Shown: positions 35,481-45,500 of the stretch, piece after piece
How positions within the stretch are numbered: the stretch's first letter is position 1
How the letters are laid out: each line of letters opens with the position of its first letter
Assembly (NCBI RefSeq): GCF_021458635.1
Contig: NZ_JAIRDQ010000001.1
Location: forward strand, 682,001 to 746,000
Length of the DNA: 64,000 nucleotides
Reading direction: 5' to 3'
Source of the DNA: Bradyrhizobium monzae
Lineage (GTDB): Bacteria > Pseudomonadota > Alphaproteobacteria > Rhizobiales > Xanthobacteraceae
The notes under the pieces: model-generated
What the model was told of the DNA's origin: nothing
What the model saw: only the letters and a program-made list of their open reading frames with translations
Databases searched by the model: none
Translations under genes and position numbers: made by a program

Positions 35481-36695
35481 TTACTCCGAAAGGTTAGGGT
35501 GGTGCAACAATTCTCCGATCAGGGCCGCATAGGCGTTCATAGCTGCTGCGCGATCGAACCGTGACGCCACCGTCACTGCCCGATACGCTAGGCCGGCTGC
35601 GTCCGAATTGGAGGCCGCCCGGATGGCGCCTGCGAGCTGGTCGGCACGGCCCGGCGTTACCACCCAGCCAAGTCCGTTCTCCACCACCGTCGAAGCAGCC
35701 TCAGCCTCGGGCTCCGAGACAAGCACAACCGGCCGACCGACCGCCAGCAGATTATAGAAGCGGCTCGGCACCGATACCCCGGCCACGTTCTTGCGGTACG
35801 GGATGATCCAAAGGTTGGCCGCGGCCAGGAACGCCTCGAGCTCGGCATCCTCGACCCGCGCCACGAAGGAGACATTGGCGAGGTTCGTCTCGGCCTGCAA
35901 CTGCTTCAGTCGCTCGAAACCGATGCCCCAGCCGGAGAGCAGGAAGTGAATGTCTGGCTCGTCCTCGAGCAAGCGCGCCGCCTCGAACACAATCTCCGGA
36001 TCGTGGGTGAAACCGAGATTGCCTGATAGCCCGACGACGAAGCGGGCCGCCAGCTTCTTGCGGAACGGATTGTCCGATGTCACCGGCCTCACCGCCGGCA
36101 CGAGCGTCGCCCAGTTCGGGATGAAGCGGATTTTGTTCCGCGTCATCCCGGAATAGCCCAGCAGCGGCCGCTCCGCGTCGCGGCCGATGGTGATGACAGC
36201 ATTGAGCGCGCGGAACATCAGGCTGTTGGCGGCGCGCATCGCGCCCGCCACGATCGAGCGTGGCTTCAACAGGCCTGCCATCACCAGCACGTCGGGAAAC
36301 AGGTCGTGCATGACCAGCGCCGAGCGCGCGCCCTTGAGCCACGCCGCCGCCGCGACCGCGTAAGGCAGCATAAATGGCGCGGTGACAGTGAGCACGACGT
36401 CGCCGCGCCGCAACTGCCGCAACAGCATCACCAAGATGCGCAACACGAATAGCAGCTCGGACAGGCCGCGCCGAACCAGCGCCGCCTTTCCTGCCATCCG
36501 GTTCCTGACGGCGACGACGCGCGGCTTGCCCGCGCCGGTCTGCGCAGCCGACAGCGCGCCCGATGAGCCCGACAGCACCACGACCTCGTGCTCCCCGGCG
36601 AGACGGCAGGCGATCTCGGCCATGATCGCCGCGGTCGTGCTCGGATCCGGGGGATAGTGCTGGCTCGCAACGACGATCTTGCCTTGAGGTTGCAT
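35481..36695 (-). CDS. Glycosyltransferase family 4 protein (WbuB-like)
   Basis: The 404-residue GT-B transferase has N-terminal VVASQHYPPDPSTTAAIMAEIA, typical of WbuB-type GT4 enzymes that add the second sugar to Und-PP-HexNAc. The C-terminal donor domain has FVVGLSGNLGFTHDPEIVFEAA and the late motif FLAAANLWIIPYRKNVAGVSVPSRFYNLLAVGRPVV. The start is 2 bases after the dehydratase stop, so the dehydratase, this gene and the reductase form one operon. The transferred sugar is unknown. Confidence 0.85.
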   Translation of the reverse strand: MQPQGKIVVASQHYPPDPSTTAAIMAEIACRLAGEHEVVVLSGSSGALSAAQTGAGKPRVVAVRNRMAGKAALVRRGLSELLFVLRILVMLLRQLRRGDVVLTVTAPFMLPYAVAAAAWLKGARSALVMHDLFPDVLVMAGLLKPRSIVAGAMRAANSLMFRALNAVITIGRDAERPLLGYSGMTRNKIRFIPNWATLVPAVRPVTSDNPFRKKLAARFVVGLSGNLGFTHDPEIVFEAARLLEDEPDIHFLLSGWGIGFERLKQLQAETNLANVSFVARVEDAELEAFLAAANLWIIPYRKNVAGVSVPSRFYNLLAVGRPVVLVSEPEAEAASTVVENGLGWVVTPGRADQLAGAIRAASNSDAAGLAYRAVTVASRFDRAAAMNAYAALIGELLHHPNLSE

Positions 36696-36697
36696 GG

Positions 36698-38611
36698 TCA
36701 GGCCGCGGTCGACCCGAACTCAGGGACCGCATCCTTCAGGATGGTCCTGATGGTCGCCCGATCGTCGCGTGCGATCGCCTGATCGAGCGCCGCGATCCAT
36801 TTGCGCAGGGTATGCATTGGCGGCTCGTTCGGCTGCGCGGCCGTGATGCCGGCGACGCCGATCTCGCGGGTCGGCTCCTCGGAGGCGAACAGGATTTCGT
36901 GCAGGCGCTCGCCGGGGCGCATCCCCGTGAATACGATCTCGATGTCGTAGCCAGGTTGCAGGCCGGAAAGACGGATCATGCGTTCGGCGAGATCGACGAT
37001 CTTAACCGGCTGGCCCATGTTGAGCACGTAGACTGAGACGTCAGGCCGCTGCGTTCCAAGCGCGTGCGCCGCCGCCGTGATCACGAGGTCGCAGGCCTCG
37101 CGGATGGTCATGAAATAACGGACCATATCGGGATGCGTCACGGTGACCGGACCGCCGGCCTCGATCTGCGCCTTGAACTTCGGCACGACCGACCCGTTCG
37201 AAGCCAGCACATTGCCGAACCGGACCGAGATGAAGCGCATCGCAGACTTGCTGCCGCCGGCCTGCGACACGAGGTCATGGTCGAGCGCCTGGCAATACAT
37301 CTCCGCGAAACGCTTGGTCAGGCCGAGCATCGAGACCGGCTCGATCGCCTTGTCGGTCGAGATCATCACCATGGCCTCGGCGCCCGCTGCAAGCGCGGCG
37401 TCGGCCACGTTGATCGACCCGAAGATATTGGTCTTGACGCCCTCGCTCCAGTCCCGCTCCAGGATCGGAACGTGCTTGAGCGCGGCGGCATGGAACACGA
37501 TGTCCGGCTTGAACTCCGCCATCAGGCGCGTGATGCGCTCGCGGTCGCGGATATCGGCGATCCGGCCTTCGATCTCGGCGCCGGAATCGCGCGCGGCGAG
37601 CACCTCGGTGACCGCATAAAGGGCCGGCTCCGAATTTTCGACGATCAGCAGGCGCGCCGCGCCGAACGCAACCACGCGCTCGCAGATCTCCGAGCCGATC
37701 GAGCCGCCACCGCCGGTGACGATGACGCTCTTGCCGTTGATCAGGGCTTCGAGACGCGCGTAGTCGATCGTCTCGCTCGGCCGCAGCAGCAGGTCCTCGA
37801 CCGCAACCGAGGTGAGCCGCGGCACATCCCCCTGCTCGAGCGACGGCAGGCGGCTGACCATCACGCCAAGCCGCCGCGACCGCATCAGCACGGATTCGGG
37901 ATGCGAATCCGGCTCGAAGGCGGACGGCGTCATCACCACCCTGGCGATCGATTTGTTGCGCTTGGCAAAACTGCCGATGACATCCTCGATGTCGTCGATC
38001 GCGCCCAAGACCGGCACGTTGCGGATGAGCTGGCCGAGATCGGCCCGGGACGGCGACAGCACCCCGACCGGGCGGAGGTGCTTGATGGCACCGCTCTCGA
38101 CGCCGCGCAGCACGACCTCGGCATCGGCGGCGCGCCCGATCAGGAGCGTCGGCGCGGCATTTTCGGTTCTGACGTGATGCATCACGCGGGTATAGCGGAA
38201 ATAGCGATAGGTCAGCCGCAGCGCGCTCAGCGCGGAGATCTCGAGGAACCAGTAGAGGACGATGGTGATCTTGCCGAGAAAGAAGGCGCCGTGCACGTTC
38301 GGCGCGACGAAGATGTAGTCGAGCACGAGAAGCGCGACGGTGAGCACCGAGGCGACGCGGATGATGTTCAGCGCATCAGGCAGCGAGATGAAGCGCCACT
38401 TCGTTGTCGTCAGGTTGAAGACGTAGAAGACGACCACGCTGAAGGCGAGGAAATAGGGCAGGATCTGCAGCAGCAGCGGCAAGCGGGCCGCGAAACCCGC
38501 GCCACCCTCGAAGCGCAGATAGAACGCAACAAACAGGGCCACGGCCGTCGCCACCACGTCGTGCAGCGCGATCAGGAAATTACGCAAGGTAAGATGCGAA
38601 AGACGCGTCAT
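36698..38611 (-). CDS. WbpM/CapD-family membrane-bound UDP-HexNAc 4,6-dehydratase
   Basis: This 637-residue long-form enzyme has four N-terminal membrane helices (about residues 8-125), a CoA-binding-like domain (about 145-260) and a C-terminal SDR domain. The SDR domain has VTGGGGSIGSEICERV, HAAALKHVPILERD, ISTDKAIEPVSMLGLTKR and FGNVLASNGSVVPKF. WbpM-type enzymes convert UDP-GlcNAc to the 4-keto-6-deoxy sugar, the precursor of QuiNAc and FucNAc. ATG 38611 (MTRLSHLTLRNF) fits the family start; longer open frame upstream is antisense. Downstream genes follow at 2-base spacing. Confidence 0.9.
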   Translation of the reverse strand: MTRLSHLTLRNFLIALHDVVATAVALFVAFYLRFEGGAGFAARLPLLLQILPYFLAFSVVVFYVFNLTTTKWRFISLPDALNIIRVASVLTVALLVLDYIFVAPNVHGAFFLGKITIVLYWFLEISALSALRLTYRYFRYTRVMHHVRTENAAPTLLIGRAADAEVVLRGVESGAIKHLRPVGVLSPSRADLGQLIRNVPVLGAIDDIEDVIGSFAKRNKSIARVVMTPSAFEPDSHPESVLMRSRRLGVMVSRLPSLEQGDVPRLTSVAVEDLLLRPSETIDYARLEALINGKSVIVTGGGGSIGSEICERVVAFGAARLLIVENSEPALYAVTEVLAARDSGAEIEGRIADIRDRERITRLMAEFKPDIVFHAAALKHVPILERDWSEGVKTNIFGSINVADAALAAGAEAMVMISTDKAIEPVSMLGLTKRFAEMYCQALDHDLVSQAGGSKSAMRFISVRFGNVLASNGSVVPKFKAQIEAGGPVTVTHPDMVRYFMTIREACDLVITAAAHALGTQRPDVSVYVLNMGQPVKIVDLAERMIRLSGLQPGYDIEIVFTGMRPGERLHEILFASEEPTREIGVAGITAAQPNEPPMHTLRKWIAALDQAIARDDRATIRTILKDAVPEFGSTAA

Positions 38612-38696
38612 CTGCCGGCCGACTATATCCAGTTCTTCAACACAACCTGATCGCGCTGATAACCCATCTGTCCGCGACTTGCCAGCGCTCCGAAGC

Positions 38697-39983
38697 TCAG
38701 CTGCGAGCTTCTCCCGGGCTCGGGCCGTTCCGGCGCGAATTGAGCACCATGCCGCCGGCCACGCCGACACCGAGAACGTACATCCACCCTTCATGGAAGT
38801 CGAAAAGATGGGAATTGAACAGCGAGGTGAATACGTTTTGGACAACGACCAAAAGTCCTATCCAGTTGGCGAGATCGTCACCGCGGAACAGGAGGAGATG
38901 CACCGCCCACATCGCATACAGGATGATGATGCCGACAACGCCCCATTGCACGGCCACGTTCAGGGTCTGGTTATGGGGATTACCAATGACCTCGCTTGAG
39001 GCCTTGTAGGGGCCGCCGGTCGCAGCCTGCTCGAACAAGCCGCGGGTCGAGCCGGTTCCATGACCGACGAGCGGCGCCTCGGCAAAGAAACCCAGCGATT
39101 TGCGCCAGAACTCGAGCCGAAGTCCGATCGATGTCGGGATGCCCTTGTCCTTGTACAGTTCGTACTGCACGGAGAATGTCTCAATCGTCGTGTGCAGCTT
39201 CGACGAGGTCTGCCATGCCAGCGCGGCGAGGGCCGCGAGCGCCGCGAAGATGATCAGGACGCTGCGCCATTTCAAATGCAGCAGCCCGAACACCGCCAGC
39301 ATGATCGGTACGGTCACGAGTGCGGTGCGCGAGATCACCACAACGGCCATGTTGACGAAGAAGCTGAGCGCGATCGCCCCAAGCAGCGCGGCCAGCCAGA
39401 CCCTCCTCTGCTGCAGCAGCTTCACGATCGGGAACGCGAGCGCGACCGCGCACAGCGTGAACTCCTGGCTCTGGTCGATATAATTCTTGACGAAGATGCC
39501 GCGCGAGTTGGGTTCGTCAGGCTTCAGCGTGAGAGCAGGATGGAAAAAGACCAGCCAGGACATCACCGACAGCAGCGCGCACGACACGAGAAACGCGATA
39601 AACACGAGGTGCCCGCGCGACGAGCGTTCGAAATGATAGATCAGGATCGGGAGCACGAGCAGCTTCGCCGTCGGGTTCACGGCGTAGAACCGCGCACCCC
39701 AGGACGCCCCCGACCACAGCGTGCCGACCAGCGCGAGCAGGAATAGCGCGATCGGCAGTGCGCAGATCGGCCGCTTCAGCGACTGCAGAAAGTCCCTGAC
39801 GTCGAGAAACGGCACCATGCAAACCAGCATCAAGACATTGAAGATCGCCGCCAGCGACGTCGACCACGGCAGCGAGGCCGCCGTCAGGATGGCAAACAGA
39901 TCAACCGTCTCGGACCATGCCGCCGGACTGCGCAGGCGCCGGAGCGTCGTCCCCCACATGGACTCGCGCGTGAGCTCCGTCAC
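38697..39983 (-). CDS. O-antigen ligase family (Wzy_C/WaaL) membrane protein
   Basis: The 428-residue protein has about 10-12 membrane helices. The large periplasmic loop carries [11 protein letters not shown], then [17 protein letters not shown], the conserved Arg/His-containing region of WaaL and Wzy_C proteins. WaaL joins Und-PP-linked O-chain to lipid A-core; polymerase (Wzy) activity is an alternative in this family. GTG 39983 overlaps the hldE stop (GTGA), showing coupling to core heptose synthesis; ATG 39959 is an alternative start. Coupling to hldE argues for the ligase role. Confidence 0.82.
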   Translation of the reverse strand: MTELTRESMWGTTLRRLRSPAAWSETVDLFAILTAASLPWSTSLAAIFNVLMLVCMVPFLDVRDFLQSLKRPICALPIALFLLALVGTLWSGASWGARFYAVNPTAKLLVLPILIYHFERSSRGHLVFIAFLVSCALLSVMSWLVFFHPALTLKPDEPNSRGIFVKNYIDQSQEFTLCAVALAFPIVKLLQQRRVWLAALLGAIALSFFVNMAVVVISRTALVTVPIMLAVFGLLHLKWRSVLIIFAALAALAALAWQTSSKLHTTIETFSVQYELYKDKGIPTSIGLRLEFWRKSLGFFAEAPLVGHGTGSTRGLFEQAATGGPYKASSEVIGNPHNQTLNVAVQWGVVGIIILYAMWAVHLLLFRGDDLANWIGLLVVVQNVFTSLFNSHLFDFHEGWMYVLGVGVAGGMVLNSRRNGPSPGEARS

Positions 39984-41470
39984 TTCGTCTCTCCGCGCGC
40001 GCGATGAACCAGCGCGGTCGTGCTGAAACCTTGGAGAATGTCGATCAGCACGACCGTTCCGCCGGCGGCCTCGACGACCTCGTGGCCGACCACCTGCTCG
40101 CGGGTGTAATCGCCGCCCTTCACCAGCACGCTCGGGGTGATACGCGTGATCAGGTCGACCGGCGTGTCCTGCTCGAAGATCACGACGAGATCGACGGCTT
40201 CGAGCGCAGCCAGCACCTCGGCACGCGCCCGCTCGTCCTGGACCGGGCGATCCGCGCCCTTCAGCCGCCGCACCGAGGCGTCGCTGTTGAGGCCAACGAT
40301 CAAGCGGTCGCAGGCGGCGCGCGCCGCGGTCAGCACCTTGACGTGGCCGGGATGCAGGATGTCGAAGCAACCATTGGTGAAGCCGACGCGCAGCCCCTGC
40401 CCCTTCCATTCCGCGAGCCGGGCCTCGAGCGTATCAGGCGCGCTCACGACCTTCTCCTCGGCCGCGAGAGTGGCATGCGGCAGGATCTTTCGCCGCAGCT
40501 CGTCGGCGCTCACGCTGGCGGTACCCTGCTTGCCGACCGCGACCGCGGCGGCCGCACTCGCCATCCGCAGCGCCGTGTCCCAATCCGCCCCCGCCGCGAT
40601 CGAGACCGCGAGCGCGGCCGCCACGGTATCGCCGGCGCCGGAGACGTCGCGCACCTTCACCGGGAAAGCCGGAACATGGACGGCCTCGCCATTGCGCGGC
40701 ACCAGCGTCATGCCGTGCTCGCCCTGGGTGACCAGGATCGCCTCGCAATCGGCCAGCCGCATCACGTCCTCGCTGGCATCGATGATGCTCTGCGGCGTGT
40801 CGGCGCGGCTGCGGGTTGCTTCCGAAAATTCCTTGCGGTTCGGCGTGAGCAGCGTGGCGCCGCGATAGACCGCCCAGTTCAGGCTCTTGGGATCGACGAT
40901 CACGGGCTTGCCGAGTTTTCGCGCCGCGTCGATGGTGTGGCGGATCACCCGCGCGGTCAGCACGCCCTTGGCATAGTCGGACAGCAGCACAATATCGGCG
41001 CGCGCGATCTGCGGCACGATCGCCTCGATCAACTTCGCCTCGATTTCATCGGAGGCAGGCACCGCCTGCTCCCAATCCGCACGTAGCATGTGCGTGGAAA
41101 AATGCTCGGAGACGAAGCGGACTTTTCGCGTGGTGGGCCGCGACGGGTCGCATACCAGCACGCTCTCGATGCCGGCATGGTTCGCCAGCGCGGCCTTGAG
41201 CCGCGCCCCCGCCTCGTCCTCACCGACGAGACCGACGAAGACGCAGCGAGCACCGAGCGAAGCGATATTGCGTGCGACGTTGCCGGCGCCGCCGATATGG
41301 ATCTCGCTGCGCTGGGCCGCGATGACGGGGGTCGGTGCTTCCGGCGAAATCCGCGACACCTCGCCGTAGACGAACTCGTCCAGCATGATGTCGCCGATGC
41401 AGAGCACCGTGCGGCCGGAGATGGCTTGCGCGAGGGCATCGAAATCGAGAATGGGCGTCGGCATGGTCAT
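39980..41470 (-). CDS. hldE: Bifunctional heptose-7-phosphate kinase / heptose-1-phosphate adenylyltransferase
   Basis: This 496-residue fusion has an N-terminal PfkB-type sugar kinase (about 1-320: [33 protein letters not shown]) and a C-terminal nucleotidyltransferase (about 350-490) with the HxGH motif in [16 protein letters not shown]. It phosphorylates D-glycero-manno-heptose-7-P and adenylates heptose-1-P, giving ADP-heptose. With hldD, gmhB and waaF nearby, only gmhA of the ADP-heptose pathway is missing from the window. The gene lies 22 bases after the hldD stop. Confidence 0.95.
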   Translation of the reverse strand: MTMPTPILDFDALAQAISGRTVLCIGDIMLDEFVYGEVSRISPEAPTPVIAAQRSEIHIGGAGNVARNIASLGARCVFVGLVGEDEAGARLKAALANHAGIESVLVCDPSRPTTRKVRFVSEHFSTHMLRADWEQAVPASDEIEAKLIEAIVPQIARADIVLLSDYAKGVLTARVIRHTIDAARKLGKPVIVDPKSLNWAVYRGATLLTPNRKEFSEATRSRADTPQSIIDASEDVMRLADCEAILVTQGEHGMTLVPRNGEAVHVPAFPVKVRDVSGAGDTVAAALAVSIAAGADWDTALRMASAAAAVAVGKQGTASVSADELRRKILPHATLAAEEKVVSAPDTLEARLAEWKGQGLRVGFTNGCFDILHPGHVKVLTAARAACDRLIVGLNSDASVRRLKGADRPVQDERARAEVLAALEAVDLVVIFEQDTPVDLITRITPSVLVKGGDYTREQVVGHEVVEAAGGTVVLIDILQGFSTTALVHRARGETK

Positions 41471-41492
41471 TGGGCCTCAGATCCTTGGGGCC

Positions 41493-42473
41493 TTAACGGA
41501 AGCGGTCGGGCCGGTCGAGATAGTCGGCGACATAGGCCTTCACCGCGTCCTCGAGCGTCGTGAAGCCGCCGTTATAACCGGCGCGGTGGAGACGATCGAC
41601 CTTGCTCTCGGTGAAATACTGATAGCTGCCGCGGATCTGCTCGGGCATGTCGACATAGTCGATGTTGGGCCTGGTGCCGAGCGCGGCATAGGCAGCCAGC
41701 ATCAGCTCCCGGAAGCTGCGCGCCTTGCCGGTGCCGACATTGAACAGCCCCGACACCGCAGGCGTCGCCAGCAGCCACAGGATCACGCGCACGACGTCGT
41801 CGACATAGATGAAATCGCGTCGCTGGTCGCCGTCGGCGATGCCGTCGCGATGCGACTTGAACAGCTGCACGACGCGGCCCGCCTTGACGTCGTCGAAGCG
41901 GCGCGCCAGCACGCTCATCATCGTGCCCTTGTGGTATTCGTTCGGGCCGAACACGTTGAAGAACTTCAGGCCCGCCCATTGCGGTGGGAGCCGATCGCCG
42001 TTCGCTGCGCGCCCGGCGACGGCAAGATCGAACAGCTGCTTGCTCCAGCCGTAGAGATTCATCGGCCGCAGTTTCTTCAGCGCCGGCAGCGAGGCATCGT
42101 CGTCAAAGCCTTCCGCGCCGTCGCCATAGGTCGCAGCCGAGGAGGCATAGATCAGCGGCACCGCATTGGCCGTGCACCAGTCGAGCAGGCGCATCGAGAA
42201 GCGGAAATTGGTCTCGATCACGAGATCGCCGTCGGACGCGGTGGTCTCGGAAATCGCCCCGAGATGGATCACGGCGTCGAGCTTGCGGCCCTTCAGCCAG
42301 TCGGGCAGCTCGGCCGGGGGGACGACATCCGCAAGCTGCCGCTTGGCGAGGTTGCGCCATTTGCCGTCGCTGCCGAGGAGATCGCAGGCCGCGACGTCGC
42401 TACGGCCGGCGTCGTTCAGCGCCGCGACGACATTCGATCCGATAAAACCGGCCCCGCCGGTCACCAGCAACAT
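41493..42473 (-). CDS. hldD: ADP-glyceromanno-heptose 6-epimerase
   Basis: The 326-residue extended SDR has MLLVTGGAGFIGSNVVAAL at the N-terminus, ASSAATYGDGAEGF, NLYGWSKQLFD (catalytic YxxxK) and the HldD-typical LKFFNVFGPNEYHKG and FIYVDDVV segments. It interconverts the C6'' epimers of ADP-heptose used by heptosyltransferases. ATG 42473 is preferred over an in-frame GTG 9 bases upstream. It diverges from waaF across a 174-base promoter region. Confidence 0.94.
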   Translation of the reverse strand: MLLVTGGAGFIGSNVVAALNDAGRSDVAACDLLGSDGKWRNLAKRQLADVVPPAELPDWLKGRKLDAVIHLGAISETTASDGDLVIETNFRFSMRLLDWCTANAVPLIYASSAATYGDGAEGFDDDASLPALKKLRPMNLYGWSKQLFDLAVAGRAANGDRLPPQWAGLKFFNVFGPNEYHKGTMMSVLARRFDDVKAGRVVQLFKSHRDGIADGDQRRDFIYVDDVVRVILWLLATPAVSGLFNVGTGKARSFRELMLAAYAALGTRPNIDYVDMPEQIRGSYQYFTESKVDRLHRAGYNGGFTTLEDAVKAYVADYLDRPDRFR

Positions 42474-42647
42474 TCCAACCACCCTGCCCGATTTTCGAGC
42501 CCCGCTACCTGCCCTAGCGCATCATCTGCCAAAGTGTAAGCATTTTGGGCCTGACGCTTCTGGACCCGCGCTTCTGCCGGCTTTACCTGCCGGCCGGGAG
42601 CGGCTAACCGAACCGCCACATCAGAGCGCCCGCGGCACAATTAACGA

Positions 42648-43718
42648 ATGAACACCGATTCGCAATTTGTCGGAAATGAGGATCGGAGCGACACCCGCCC
42701 GATCCTGATCGTCCCCTATATGTGGATCGGCGATTTCGTCCGGAATCACACCGTTGTCCGGGTGCTGAAGGAGCGATGGCCGAATCGGCCGGTCGATCTC
42801 CTGACCACGTCCCTTTGCGCCCCACTGCTCGACTACATGCCCGGCGTTCGCGCTGGGCTCGTCTGGGACCTGCCCCGCGGCCGCCTCGCCGTGGGCCGCC
42901 AGCTCGGCCTGGCGCGGCTCCTGCGCGAGCGGAATTACGGCACCGCCCTGGTGCTGCCGCGGACCTGGAAGGCCGCCATTGCGCCGGCGCTGGCCGGCAT
43001 CCCCGAGCGGGTCGGCTTCGTCGGCGAATTCCGGTTCGGCCTGCTCAACCGCTGGCGCTGGGGCGAGAAGAAGCTGCCGCGCTTCATCGACAAGAACGCC
43101 GCGCTGGCCCAGCCCGACGGCGCGCCCCTGCCCCCGGAATGGCCGGTACCGCAATTGCGGGTGTCGGCCGAGGAGATCGTCCGCTGGCGACAGGCCAATG
43201 GTCTCAGCGCCGGGGCCGCCGTTGCGCTCGCCCCCGGCTCGGTCGGGGCGTCAAAACGCTGGACCTATTATCCGGAGGCCGCCCGTCTGCTCGCGGAGCG
43301 CGGGCTCGAGGTCTGGGTCGTCGGCGGCCCCGCGGAAAAGGGCCTCGCCCAGGAGATCGTCGCCGCCGGTGGCCCGCGGGTGCGGGATCTCACCGGCAAT
43401 GACTTGCGCAACGGCGTCCTCGCCATGGCCGCAGCCGGCGTCGCGATCTCGAACGATTCGGGGCTGATGCACATCGCGGCCGCGCTCGATACGCCCACCA
43501 TGGGCATCTTCGGCCCGACCAACCCCTATCTCTGGGCCCCCCTCAACGGCCTTGCCGCGACCGTGGTCCAGACCAGGAGCGTGCTCGCCTGCCAGCCCTG
43601 CCAGAGCACAATTTGCAAGATGAACGACCACCGCTGCATGCGTGACATCGCGGCGCAGGACGTGGTCGAGATCGCACGAGAAGTGCTGGCCAGGACGCAG
43701 GGACTTGCAAATGTCTGA
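42648..43718 (+). CDS. waaF: Lipopolysaccharide heptosyltransferase II-type GT9
   Basis: This 356-residue GT9 enzyme has ILIVPYMWIGDFVRNHTVVRVL (GDxV region), AVALAPGSVGASKRWTYYPEAA, WVVGGPAEKG, ISNDSGLMHIAAALDTPTMGIFGPTNPYLWAPL and a C-terminal Cys-rich segment LACQPCQSTICKMNDHRCM. This is the standard WaaF pattern. It adds the second heptose to the LPS inner core from ADP-heptose. No waaC (heptosyltransferase I) is in the window. Its last codons overlap the start of gmhB by 8 bases. Confidence 0.92.
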   Translation: MNTDSQFVGNEDRSDTRPILIVPYMWIGDFVRNHTVVRVLKERWPNRPVDLLTTSLCAPLLDYMPGVRAGLVWDLPRGRLAVGRQLGLARLLRERNYGTALVLPRTWKAAIAPALAGIPERVGFVGEFRFGLLNRWRWGEKKLPRFIDKNAALAQPDGAPLPPEWPVPQLRVSAEEIVRWRQANGLSAGAAVALAPGSVGASKRWTYYPEAARLLAERGLEVWVVGGPAEKGLAQEIVAAGGPRVRDLTGNDLRNGVLAMAAAGVAISNDSGLMHIAAALDTPTMGIFGPTNPYLWAPLNGLAATVVQTRSVLACQPCQSTICKMNDHRCMRDIAAQDVVEIAREVLARTQGLANV

Positions 43719-44241
43719 CGGCCGCGCGGCGAAGCCCGCAGCATTCCTCGATCGCGACGGCGTCATCAATCACGACGATGGCTATATCGGCACGCCAGAC
43801 CGCATCCGCTGGATGCCCAACGTCGCCAGGGCGATCCGACGCCTCAACGAGGCCGGCTATTTTGTGTTCATCTTCACCAACCAGTCCGGCGTGGCGCGCG
43901 GCCTCTTCACCGAAGCGGATGTGAACGGGCTGCACGGCTGGATGCGCGACGAGCTCGCCCGCGACGGCGCAGGGATCGATGACATCCGCTTCTGTCCCCA
44001 TCATCCGCAAGGGACGGTCGCCGGCTACATCGGGGAGCATGACTGGCGCAAGCCTGCGCCCGGCATGTTGCGCGATCTCGTCCAGCACTGGCCCGTGCAG
44101 CTCGACGGCAGTTTTGTGATCGGGGATCAGGCCAGGGACATCGAGGCCGGCCAGGCGCTCGGACTGCCGGGCTTTCTCTTCTCCGGCGGCGACCTCGACG
44201 CGTTCGTGAGCGGGGTGATTGCGAAGATCAGGCGGGGGTAG
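43711..44241 (+). CDS. gmhB: D-glycero-D-manno-heptose 1,7-bisphosphate 7-phosphatase
   Basis: The 176-residue HAD phosphatase has the nucleophile motif FLDRDGVINHDDGYIG, VFIFTNQSGVARGLF (motif II), the Zn-binding-type loop CPHHP and motif IV VIGDQARDIEAG. GmhB removes the 7-phosphate before adenylation by HldE. The CPHHP loop has only part of the Cys set of E. coli GmhB, so zinc binding may be changed. The start MSDGRAAKP at 43711 is inside the end of waaF, showing translational coupling. Confidence 0.92.
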   Translation: MSDGRAAKPAAFLDRDGVINHDDGYIGTPDRIRWMPNVARAIRRLNEAGYFVFIFTNQSGVARGLFTEADVNGLHGWMRDELARDGAGIDDIRFCPHHPQGTVAGYIGEHDWRKPAPGMLRDLVQHWPVQLDGSFVIGDQARDIEAGQALGLPGFLFSGGDLDAFVSGVIAKIRRG

Positions 44242-44337
44242 AGAGCTGCGATCCGGCCGAAAACGCGAAAACAACCCCATGCACAGTAGCCCGCAGCAGC
44301 GAAATCAACGACTTACCGTCGCACGCGACGCACTCGC

Positions 44338-45375
44338 TCAAATCAGCGGACGATAGACCTCGCCGATCCGCGCCGCCTCGGCATCGAGGCTGAACTTTTC
44401 GAGCACGCGCTCGCGACCGCGCTCGCCCATCGTGGTCGCTTTGGTCACATCGCGCATCAGCGGCTCGAGCGCCGCCGTCAGCGCCTCCGCATCACCGGTC
44501 GGGATCAGCACGCCGCTCACGCCATCCTCGAGCACGAGCTCGGCCGCACCGGCGCGCGCAGCAACCAGCGCGCTGCCGGCCGCCATCGCCTCGATCAGCG
44601 TCAGGCCAAAACCTTCGTTGCGCGAGGTGAAGGCGTAGATGGTCAGCCGCTGATACCAGCGCTGCACCTGTTCGATCGGCAATTCGCCGGTGATGACGAT
44701 ACGCGATTGCAAGTTGGCTGCTTCGATGCGCTTCTTCAGATCGTTCGCAAATGGCGTCTGCTCGGCCGTGACTTGTCCGACGATAACCGCAGTAAAATCC
44801 GGGTAGCGCGGCAGCAAGCGGCACATCGCATCGACGAACACATCGGTCCCCTTCTGCGCGCGCACGCGACCGAAGCAGCCGATGGCGTAACGGCCCGGCA
44901 AGCCGCTTTCCGCGAACGCCGCGGCGCGATCGACCGGCGGCGCATAGACATCGGTGTCGACGCCGTGCGGAATCACGGTCGATTGCACTTTGAGGAACGA
45001 GGCCGAGATGTCCGATGTCGCGATGATCGCGTCCATCTGCCGGATCAGCCAGCGCGTGATCCAGCTGTGATGCCGCTGCGCCGCCGAGGTGAACACCAGC
45101 TTGAGCGGCCAGCCGAGCGCGCGCAGCACGACACCTGCGATCATCTCGTTGTTGCGGCGCGCGTGCCAGATCAGAGGCGACTTGCGGCGCCATAATTTCA
45201 GGACATCAGCGCCGCTCAGCCGCGAAATCCCCTCCGGCGCATCCGATCCGAACCATGCGGCGCGATAGAGTTTTGCCAGCCGCGGTGCGACCATCCGGTT
45301 GGTCGCGGTGACTCCGGAATAGCGCCTGTGCAGATTTGGCACGATCACTTGCAGATCGCCCGGGAAATTCGCCAC
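44338..45375 (-). CDS. LpcC-like LPS core glycosyltransferase (GT4)
   Basis: This 345-residue GT-B enzyme resembles rhizobial LpcC, the inner-core mannosyltransferase. It has VIVPNLHRRYSGVTATN at the N-terminus, LIWHARRNNEMIAGVVLR, FTSAAQRHHSWITRWLI, MDAIIATSDISASFL, VIPHGVDTDVY and the EX7E motif in EGFGLTLIEAMAAGSALV. GTG 45375 is chosen because GGAG lies 6 bases before it; an ATG at 45411 would add 12 residues but has no ribosome site. It sits among LPS core genes. GDP-mannose from manC is the likely donor, by analogy only. Confidence 0.83.
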   Translation of the reverse strand: MANFPGDLQVIVPNLHRRYSGVTATNRMVAPRLAKLYRAAWFGSDAPEGISRLSGADVLKLWRRKSPLIWHARRNNEMIAGVVLRALGWPLKLVFTSAAQRHHSWITRWLIRQMDAIIATSDISASFLKVQSTVIPHGVDTDVYAPPVDRAAAFAESGLPGRYAIGCFGRVRAQKGTDVFVDAMCRLLPRYPDFTAVIVGQVTAEQTPFANDLKKRIEAANLQSRIVITGELPIEQVQRWYQRLTIYAFTSRNEGFGLTLIEAMAAGSALVAARAGAAELVLEDGVSGVLIPTGDAEALTAALEPLMRDVTKATTMGERGRERVLEKFSLDAEAARIGEVYRPLI

Positions 45376-45500
45376 GTCATGCTCCGTTTCGCAAAGTCCT
45401 ATACGCAACATTAAGCATAGTGACCAGTTCAGCCGAGCCGAAACCCCCTCTTCACCGCGCAAACGTTAACTTGGTGCGTTGATCGAAGACGGGTGAGATC

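Noticed and set aside
36698..38845. Start of the WbpM-like gene at 38845
   Set aside because: The first 78 residues would be antisense-like over the O-antigen ligase end, and the family begins at MTRLSHLTLRNF (38611).
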